A stretch of DNA of 45,905 nucleotides from NCBI GenBank assembly GCA_050251575.1, contig JBFWMP010000006.1:1-45905 (forward strand), in the 5' to 3' direction. Position numbers and translations under genes: made by a program. Under the pieces are notes generated by a model. It was given only the letters and a program-made list of their open reading frames with translations, did no database searches and was not told where the DNA came from. Below, piece after piece: positions 40,067 to 45,905 of the stretch. Position 1 is the stretch's first letter; each line of letters begins with the position of its first letter. This stretch comes from X23 sp050251575. Lineage in GTDB: Bacteria > Bacillota > Clostridia > SK-Y3.

Positions 40067-41344
40067 ATGGGTGCTATATTGATGATTACTTTTGCTATAA
40101 TGATGGCGATAGGCGTTCCAATAGCAATTTCTCTTGGGTTTGGGACCGTTATAGCAGTATTGGTTACAGGCAAATATGATGCCGTTGCAACGATTCATAG
40201 AATGATTGCCGGGGTCGATTCATATATTTTGCTTGCGATACCTTTCTTTATCTTAGCTGGACAATTAATGAATACCGGTGGTATTACAAGGAAAATATTC
40301 CGGTTTGCTTCTTCATTGGTAGGACATATTCCCGGGGGATTGGGACATGCAAATATTGTTGCAAGTATTATTTTTGCAGGGATGTCAGGATCGGCAGTTG
40401 CAGATGCAGGTGGTTTGGGGCAGGTAGAAATGGATGCAATGACAAAAGAGGGATATGATGCTGATTTCAGTGCTGCCGTTACGGCTGCTTCAGCTACCAT
40501 TGGTCCCATTATACCGCCAAGTATTCCGATGGTTGTGTATGGTGCTGCAGCAGAAGTATCGATTGGTGCATTGTTTTTAGGCGGTTTTCTTCCGGGGCTT
40601 TTGCTGGCGGCTGCTTGTATGATTTTAGTTTATGTGATATCTGTTAAAAGAGGATATCCTAAAAAAGAGCGTTTGGAATGGAAGGAAGTTTGGGTTTCTT
40701 TTAAAGGAGCTTTCTTATCTCTTTTAACACCGGTTATCATTATTGGTGGGATATTGGGAGGGATTTTTACACCTACCGAGGCAGCTGTTATTGCGGCAGT
40801 TTACTCCTTTTTCTTAGGGTTTATTCTCTATAAGGAAATCACACTGGAGGACTTAGGACAGATTCTTATCAATACGGTTGTATCAACAGCTACAGTTATA
40901 TTGATTATTGGGGGAGCCGCAGCTTTCTCGTGGGTTATTGCCATGGAAGGCGTACCACAAAAGGTGGCAAGCTTTTTGCTTTCTGTTACCTCCAATCCAT
41001 ACATTATTATTTTGTTATTAAACATTGTATTCTTAGTCTTAGGTATGTTTATGGAAAGTTTATCAATCTTGCTGATTACCGTTCCATTCTTAATGCCTTT
41101 AATAAACCAGCTAGGACTAAGTCCGGTACACATGGGCGTAGTAATAGTGTTGAATTTAATGATCGGACTATCTACACCGCCGGTGGGCATGTCGTTGTTT
41201 GTATGTGCTAAAATTGCAAACGTGAAGTTGGAAAAATTGTATAAAGCGATGATACCGTTCTTAGTTCCATTAATTGTTGTTTTAGCAATGGTTTCATATT
41301 TCCCGGATACGGTACTGCTATTACCAAGACTATTATTAAAATAA
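40067..41344 (+). CDS. dctM: TRAP transporter large membrane subunit (DctM type)
   Basis: A 425-residue polytopic protein with about 12 membrane helices, the ion-coupled channel of the transporter. Motifs are the early AIPFFILAGQLMNTGGITRK, GMSGSAVADAGGLGQVEMDAM, IGPIIPPSIPMVVYGA and TPPVGMSLFVCAKIA, all conserved in DctM. Transport is usually Na+-driven. AAGGAG precedes the ATG. A terminator follows, ending the operon. Confidence 0.94.
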   Translation: MGAILMITFAIMMAIGVPIAISLGFGTVIAVLVTGKYDAVATIHRMIAGVDSYILLAIPFFILAGQLMNTGGITRKIFRFASSLVGHIPGGLGHANIVASIIFAGMSGSAVADAGGLGQVEMDAMTKEGYDADFSAAVTAASATIGPIIPPSIPMVVYGAAAEVSIGALFLGGFLPGLLLAAACMILVYVISVKRGYPKKERLEWKEVWVSFKGAFLSLLTPVIIIGGILGGIFTPTEAAVIAAVYSFFLGFILYKEITLEDLGQILINTVVSTATVILIIGGAAAFSWVIAMEGVPQKVASFLLSVTSNPYIIILLLNIVFLVLGMFMESLSILLITVPFLMPLINQLGLSPVHMGVVIVLNLMIGLSTPPVGMSLFVCAKIANVKLEKLYKAMIPFLVPLIVVLAMVSYFPDTVLLLPRLLLK

Positions 41345-41390
41345 ATATACTAAAAAATGAATTTTTAAATAAGACTTACAAGTTGATAGT

Positions 41391-41431
41391 AGGGCTGCTG
41401 ATAATATAATTTTTCGGCAGCCTTATTATTT
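41391..41431 (+). terminator. Terminator of the TRAP operon
   Basis: AGGGCTGCTG pairs with CGGCAGCCTT (two wobbles), 14-base loop, then TATTATTTT. Confidence 0.75.
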
Positions 41432-41530
41432 TGATGAATAGGATATGCCAGAGTTTATTTTTTTGCAGTAAACAAGAGAAAAAAACATATAATAACTAAT
41501 ATACACAATTTTTATTCACGAGGAGTAGCG

Positions 41531-42559
41531 ATGGTATCTGTTATCATGAATGTTCTGAAGGCGCTGAATGTGTCTTTTACAAGAAGTAATATATATAAGT
41601 TATTTGCAGTAGGATTAATCAGCTTGTTTACTTGTGCAGCAGCATATTATTACTATGAAAGCCCGGTGAATCCAGACTTAAGCGTTGGGGATGCGATCTG
41701 GTGGGGTCTTGTGACATCTGCAACGGTAGGATATGGGGATTATTATCCGACTACGTTGGGCGGAAGACTGGCAGCAACAATATTGATGCTTGTTGGTATA
41801 AGCTCCTATGGATTTATTACGGCGGCTGTTACATCAATCTTTGTGGAGAACAGGTTAAGGAAAGGAATGGGCTTAATGAATGTAAAGTTTGAAAAGCATG
41901 TAGTAGTTATTGGATGGGGAAACAAGAGCAGAATCATTATTGAAGAACTGATACAAGAAAGCCCAAAATTAAAAATTATCATTATTGATACGATTGAGAG
42001 GATAGATCTAATTTATGACAATACCTATTTTGTTCGTGGAGATCCTACAAAGGATGAAACACTTAGAAAAGCTAATATTGAAAAAGCAAGCACAGTGATG
42101 GTTACAGCAGACGAAAATATAATCGATTCAGGAATGGCAGATGCGAAATCAGTTCTTATATGCCTAGCGGTAGATAAGATGAACAGTGAAACACATTTGA
42201 TTGCTGAAGTATTAAATGAAGAGAATGTTGCTCACTTTTATAGGACCAATGTTGATGATATCATTATAAGTAATCAAGTGAGCGGAAGGATTATGGTAAG
42301 GAGCGCTTTATACAAAAATGTAAGTGGTACCTTGAAGGAATTGTTGACAGCTGCATATGGAAATGAAATATATGAATGCAAAATAAAAGATGCAGATATA
42401 GGAATGTCATTTAAAGATCTATGCTGCAGGTACATGGAAGAAAAAGATGCAATCATTCTAGGAATTGCTAATGATAGATTAATGATAAACCCTGAAAAAT
42501 GCAGATTAACAATGAAAGATGATGTTATTATATATATAGCTCGCCACAGGATAGGATAG
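41531..42559 (+). CDS. Potassium channel with RCK (TrkA) domain
   Basis: A 342-residue channel subunit. One membrane helix (about 24-42), then the pore with the K+ filter TSATVGYGDYYP, and a second helix. From about 115 the RCK domain follows: VVVIGWGNKSRIIIEEL is the Rossmann glycine motif, IIIIDTIERIDLIYDNTYFVRGDPT the acidic strand end, and a TrkA-C-like part (about 265-342) closes the protein. This is the MthK/Kch layout; four subunits form the channel, and ligand (Ca2+, nucleotide) on the RCK ring opens it. GAGGAG precedes the ATG. It is monocistronic. Confidence 0.92.
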   Translation: MVSVIMNVLKALNVSFTRSNIYKLFAVGLISLFTCAAAYYYYESPVNPDLSVGDAIWWGLVTSATVGYGDYYPTTLGGRLAATILMLVGISSYGFITAAVTSIFVENRLRKGMGLMNVKFEKHVVVIGWGNKSRIIIEELIQESPKLKIIIIDTIERIDLIYDNTYFVRGDPTKDETLRKANIEKASTVMVTADENIIDSGMADAKSVLICLAVDKMNSETHLIAEVLNEENVAHFYRTNVDDIIISNQVSGRIMVRSALYKNVSGTLKELLTAAYGNEIYECKIKDADIGMSFKDLCCRYMEEKDAIILGIANDRLMINPEKCRLTMKDDVIIYIARHRIG

Positions 42560-42697
42560 GGGTTTGAAATACTTCTAAAACCATATTCACAAAAGTCTGA
42601 GAACGTGTTAATATTGATTTGTAATATCTTCTATATAATCAAAGAGAGATAATTTAAAAAAGAATATAGGAGCTCAAGCTCAAGGGGAGATGATTGT

Positions 42698-43696
42698 GTG
42701 AGGATAGGTTTGCCGCGCGCATTATTATTTTATTATTATTATCCTTTGTGGGAACGATTGTTTCAAACGCTGGGTGCCGAGATTGTCATTTCGGATGTCA
42801 CTTCTAAGAGTCTTATTCAAAAGGGTATTAAGGTTACAGTTCCTGAGATATGCCTTCCAATTAAGATATTTAATGGACACGTGATAGATCTTTTATCTAA
42901 AGATGTAGACTACATTTTTATTCCACGGTTTGTAAGCATAGAAAATTCAAAATGGTTTTGCCCAAAATTCATCGGGCTTCCGGAATTGGTGAAGTATACC
43001 ATCGAAGGTACGGCTAATAAACTTTTGATAGCAGAGATCAACGGAAAGACAGAGGATACCTGCGATTGGAGAAATTATTCCGTATTATGCAACGCGTTAA
43101 ATGTGAGCGAGAAGCAGTTGAAAAGTGCATTAAAAGATGCTGAAAAGCACTGGCAGCAGTTTAGAAAACGCTGTAGAAACGGACTAACCATTCAGGAAGC
43201 TTTAGAGGCAGAGAAAGAAGTAAAAGTTCTTAAAAAAGTTAGTGATAATTCATCAGAAATAACACTTGGAGTCCTGGGATATGTTTATAACATATACGAT
43301 TCTTTTGTAAGCATGGATATCATTGAGAAACTACGACAGATGAAAGTAAAGGTAACGACCTTTGATATGATGAATGAAAAAGAAATCACAGATAGGTTCG
43401 GGAAAAAATCAAAAAGACTATACTGGACTTTTAGTGATAAGTTATATGGGGCTGCTGCCTCTATGTTGGAAGATAAGGATATAGATGGAATTATCCATGT
43501 AACTGCGTTTGGATGTGGACCGGATTCTGTGATAGGGAAGTTAATAGAGCTAGAAAGTGAAAACTATAAGAAGCCATTTATGACCTTAAGAGTGGATGAA
43601 CATACAGGAGAAAGCCATCTTCAAACAAGGATAGAGGCTTTTGTCGATATGATTAAAAGGAAGAAATATATTGATCAAAGGAGCGAGTCTGCATGA
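42698..43696 (+). CDS. Acyl-CoA dehydratase activase-related protein (DUF2229-like), A
   Basis: A 332-residue cytoplasmic protein beginning MRIGLPRALLFYYYYPLWER, the standard DUF2229 start, with VTVPEICLPIKIFNGHV (Cys near a metal or Fe-S site), NSKWFCPKFIGLP, a middle segment TLGVLGYVYNIYDSFVS and a C-terminal TAFGCGPDSVIGK and LRVDEHTGESHLQTRIEAF. In many Clostridia this domain is fused behind one or two BadF-type ATPase domains in a single very long polypeptide; here it is free. Start GTG at 42698 follows GGGGAGATG. It overlaps the next gene by four bases. The biochemical role of the domain is not established; Fe-S binding is inferred. Confidence 0.82.
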   Translation: MRIGLPRALLFYYYYPLWERLFQTLGAEIVISDVTSKSLIQKGIKVTVPEICLPIKIFNGHVIDLLSKDVDYIFIPRFVSIENSKWFCPKFIGLPELVKYTIEGTANKLLIAEINGKTEDTCDWRNYSVLCNALNVSEKQLKSALKDAEKHWQQFRKRCRNGLTIQEALEAEKEVKVLKKVSDNSSEITLGVLGYVYNIYDSFVSMDIIEKLRQMKVKVTTFDMMNEKEITDRFGKKSKRLYWTFSDKLYGAAASMLEDKDIDGIIHVTAFGCGPDSVIGKLIELESENYKKPFMTLRVDEHTGESHLQTRIEAFVDMIKRKKYIDQRSESA

Positions 43697-44847
43697 GAGT
43701 CTCTTTCCCATATATGGGATGTGTTACGGGATATAGAAAGTTGTTTGAGTTACTTGGGCATGAAGTAGTCATGCCGCTAAAGCCAACTCAGAGAACTATA
43801 GATCTGGGAGTAAAATATAGTCCGGAATTTTTGTGTTTTCCTTTTAAAGTAATGATGGGGACTTATATAGAAGCTGCACAGGCAGGAGTAGAGGTAATTA
43901 TCTCTTCCGGAGGGCATGGACCATGTCGGGCAGGTTTATATGGAGAAATACATGAAAGAATTTTAAAAAGTTTGGGCTATAATATTGAAGTTGTTATTTT
44001 CGACTCGATATTTAAAGACTTTGGTGAATTTTATAGTAAATTAAAAAAGGTGAAAAATGCTTCCTCCCTTAATAAGATTGCAAAAAGTTTATGGTTCATA
44101 TATCAGTTGATTTGTCAGATGGACGAAATTGAAAAGAAAATTAAGGTTCGAAGAGCGTATGAACAAAAAAAAGGACATTTTAATTATGTATGGGCAGAAA
44201 TACAAAAGATGTATGGTGAATGCTGGTCTCGGAAAGATCTTGAGGCTGTTAATAGAAAAGCAACTGAGATGATTGAGGAGGTTCCAATCGTAAAGGTAAG
44301 GGAAGAAGAACGGCTAAGAGTAGGGATTGTAGGAGAAATCTATGTAGTTATGGAGAGTTCTGTAAATATGGCGATAGAACAAACTCTCAATAATATGGGG
44401 ATAGAAGTGGAAAGTGTTCAATATATCTCTGACTGGGTCAATCACAATATTCAGCCGGGATTTATTGGTGTCAGTAAATCTCATCAGGTAATCGACAAAG
44501 CACGAACATTTGTTAAAATGAATTGTGGTGGGCATGATATGGAAAATGTCGGATGGATGGTGGATTTTAAAGAACGTGGTTTTGACGGTATTATCCACCT
44601 TATGCCATTTGGCTGTTTGCCTGAGTTGGTAACACAAAGTGCTATACCGACGATTTCAAAGAAACTGGGGCTGCCTATATTATCCCTTTCATTAGATGAA
44701 CAAGTGGGGACAGCAAATAATCAAACTAGAATAGAAGCATTCATAGACTTAATACGCAACAAAAAAAATCCTCAGACCACACAAGAGGCAGAGAGTAAAC
44801 AGGACTCGTGGCCAGCAGGATGCTTAAAACACGAACTGGTGGGATGA
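43693..44847 (+). CDS. Acyl-CoA dehydratase activase-related protein (DUF2229-like), B
   Basis: A 384-residue relative of the preceding protein. VSFPYMGCVTGYRKLFELLG, SPEFLCFPFKVMMGTYIEAA, SSGGHGPCRAGLYGE, and the later LRVGIVGEIYVVMESSVNM and LMPFGCLPELVTQSAIP give several conserved Cys that could hold an Fe-S cluster, as in the HgdB/BcrC-like dehydratase fold. The ATGA overlap couples it to gene A, and the ATPase gene follows after 47 bases. Likely to form a complex with A and the ATPase. The CoA-thioester substrate, if any, is unknown. Confidence 0.82.
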   Translation: MRVSFPYMGCVTGYRKLFELLGHEVVMPLKPTQRTIDLGVKYSPEFLCFPFKVMMGTYIEAAQAGVEVIISSGGHGPCRAGLYGEIHERILKSLGYNIEVVIFDSIFKDFGEFYSKLKKVKNASSLNKIAKSLWFIYQLICQMDEIEKKIKVRRAYEQKKGHFNYVWAEIQKMYGECWSRKDLEAVNRKATEMIEEVPIVKVREEERLRVGIVGEIYVVMESSVNMAIEQTLNNMGIEVESVQYISDWVNHNIQPGFIGVSKSHQVIDKARTFVKMNCGGHDMENVGWMVDFKERGFDGIIHLMPFGCLPELVTQSAIPTISKKLGLPILSLSLDEQVGTANNQTRIEAFIDLIRNKKNPQTTQEAESKQDSWPAGCLKHELVG

Positions 44848-44894
44848 AATATTTTTGGGAATCTGTGAATGAATCTAGGACGGAGGAAGATACG

Positions 44895-45863
44895 ATGAAG
44901 ATATATATAGGAATTGATGTAGGCTCAGTAAGTACGAATGTGATTGCTATTGATCAAAGAGATAACGTTATTTTCAATGATTATATAAGAACAAACGGAC
45001 AACCGTTAGAATCAGTGAAAAAAGGACTGAGAAGGCTTAAAGAGGAAATGGACAACAAGATGGTTCAGGTGGCGGGTGTAGGGACAACGGGTAGCGGCCG
45101 GCAGATGGCAGGAGTTATGATAGGTGCTGATATCATAAAAAATGAAATCACTGCTCATGCTTCAGCAACAACTTATTTTCATCCTGATGTAAAGACCATT
45201 TTTGAAATAGGTGGACAGGACTCTAAAATTATTATGATTAAAGATAAGATGGTTGTTGATTTTTCTATGAATACAGTTTGCGCAGCAGGGACAGGTTCCT
45301 TTCTGGACCACCAGGCAGAGCGATTGAAAATTCCTATTCAGGAATTTGGAGATCTTGCATTAACGGCGAAAAAGGATGTCAGAATAGCAGGAAGGTGCAC
45401 AGTGTTTGCTGAGTCGGATATGATTGCAAAACAGCAGTTTGGATTTTCGAAAGCAGAGATTATCAAAGGCCTTTGTGATGCGTTAGTAAGAAATTATATC
45501 AATAATCTTGGGAGAGGGAAGTCATTGAAGCCACCCTTCGTATTCCAAGGGGGTGTAGCTGCAAATAAAGGGATTAAAGCTGCTTTTGAGCGTGAAGTAG
45601 GATGTGAAGTGATTATACCTCAATATTATAACGTAATGGGTGCAATAGGGTCAGCTATTCTTGCAAAGGAATATATTGAAAAGACGGGAGAAATGACAAA
45701 GTTCAGAGGCTTTGGTGCAGCAAATGCTGATTTTGTTCCAGTTAGTTTTGAATGCAATGGTTGTTCAAACTGCTGCGAAGTCATCAAGGTGGATTTGGAT
45801 GGAAGAACAGTAGCCATGTGGGGTGACAAATGCGGCAAGTGGACAAATTCTATAGCAGGGTAA
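44895..45863 (+). CDS. CoA-dehydratase activase, BadF/HgdC-type ATPase
   Basis: A 322-residue ATPase of the actin/Hsp70 fold that drives low-potential electron transfer to 2-hydroxyacyl-CoA dehydratases and benzoyl-CoA reductases. Motifs are IYIGIDVGSVSTNVIAID, GVGTTGSGRQMAG, FEIGGQDSKIIMI, the cluster cysteines in NTVCAAGTGSFLDHQ and AGRCTVFAESD, and FQGGVAANKG. It has an extra C-terminal segment ECNGCSNCCEVIKV ... GDKCGKW with five Cys, absent from short HgdC activases and seen at the domain junction of the long fused forms. ATG at 44895 follows CGGAGGAAG. It is last in the operon, before a terminator. Confidence 0.9.
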   Translation: MKIYIGIDVGSVSTNVIAIDQRDNVIFNDYIRTNGQPLESVKKGLRRLKEEMDNKMVQVAGVGTTGSGRQMAGVMIGADIIKNEITAHASATTYFHPDVKTIFEIGGQDSKIIMIKDKMVVDFSMNTVCAAGTGSFLDHQAERLKIPIQEFGDLALTAKKDVRIAGRCTVFAESDMIAKQQFGFSKAEIIKGLCDALVRNYINNLGRGKSLKPPFVFQGGVAANKGIKAAFEREVGCEVIIPQYYNVMGAIGSAILAKEYIEKTGEMTKFRGFGAANADFVPVSFECNGCSNCCEVIKVDLDGRTVAMWGDKCGKWTNSIAG

Positions 45864-45866
45864 GGT

Positions 45867-45905
45867 AAATAAATAAACCGGGTGAAAGCCCGGCTTTATT
45901 TATTT
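45867..45905 (+). terminator. Terminator of activase operon
   Basis: AAATAAATAAACCGGG and CCCGGcTTTATTTATTT pair around TGAAAG with one unpaired C. The window ends inside or just after it. Confidence 0.85.

Overview
The window looks like chromosome of a low-GC, spore-forming, anaerobic Firmicute (class Clostridia). The evidence is SpoIIR, a Spo0E-like peptide and a YtaF-like protein, oxygen-defence enzymes typical of anaerobes (flavodiiron protein, rubrerythrin), activases of radical 2-hydroxyacyl-CoA dehydratases, strong AGGAGG ribosome binding sites and frequent TTG starts. The genus cannot be named from this alone. Almost everything reads on the + strand; the only supported minus-strand genes are two micro-proteins near 20.2-20.5 kb. 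No tRNA, rRNA, CRISPR array, phage or intact insertion sequence was seen.

Layout. 0-4.1 kb: end of a BRCT-domain protein, an AlkD-like DNA glycosylase, a zinc-ribbon protein without a standard start codon, the flavodiiron protein FprA and a cupin. 4.1-7.3 kb: Spo0E-like peptide, a small unknown protein with a duplicated start region, and a first ECF-type cobalt/nickel importer (cbiM-cbiQ-cbiO, no cbiN). 7.3-12.3 kb: rubrerythrin, a small basic protein, ZIP metal transporter, YibE/F protein, membrane-anchored LysM protein, YihY/BrkB protein. 12.6-20.1 kb: a truncated-looking MetH-type protein, ispE-gntR-nucleotidyltransferase-spoIIR, MgtC-like protein, and an Orn/Lys/Arg decarboxylase. 20.1-24.6 kb: two divergent micro-proteins, then a cobalamin riboswitch followed by a complete cobalt importer (cbiMNQO), the small cobaltochelatase CbiX and YtaF. 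24.6-29.9 kb: AraC-type regulator, leuCD and leuB, and an exonuclease/endonuclease/phosphatase-family lipoprotein.

30.0-41.4 kb is a coherent carbohydrate-catabolism island: RpiR regulator 1, zinc alcohol dehydrogenase, class I (DhnA-type) aldolase, FGGY kinase, RpiR regulator 2, split transketolase, SDR dehydrogenase and a three-part TRAP transporter. The reading is that a polyol or sugar-acid-like compound enters through TRAP, is oxidised to a ketose, phosphorylated, and cleaved by aldolase and/or transketolase. The substrate is not identifiable from sequence; this is the best candidate for a poorly described system. 41.5-45.9 kb: a K+ channel with an RCK domain, and a three-gene operon that appears to be a split form of the large CoA-dehydratase activase proteins.

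A family of palindromic intergenic repeats (core TGTCATtCTGA...TCAgAATGACA) occurs about six times, and a second family of GGGGAC palindromes at least once clearly. Several long perfect hairpins without U-tracts, including one between dctP and dctQ, suggest post-transcriptional control.
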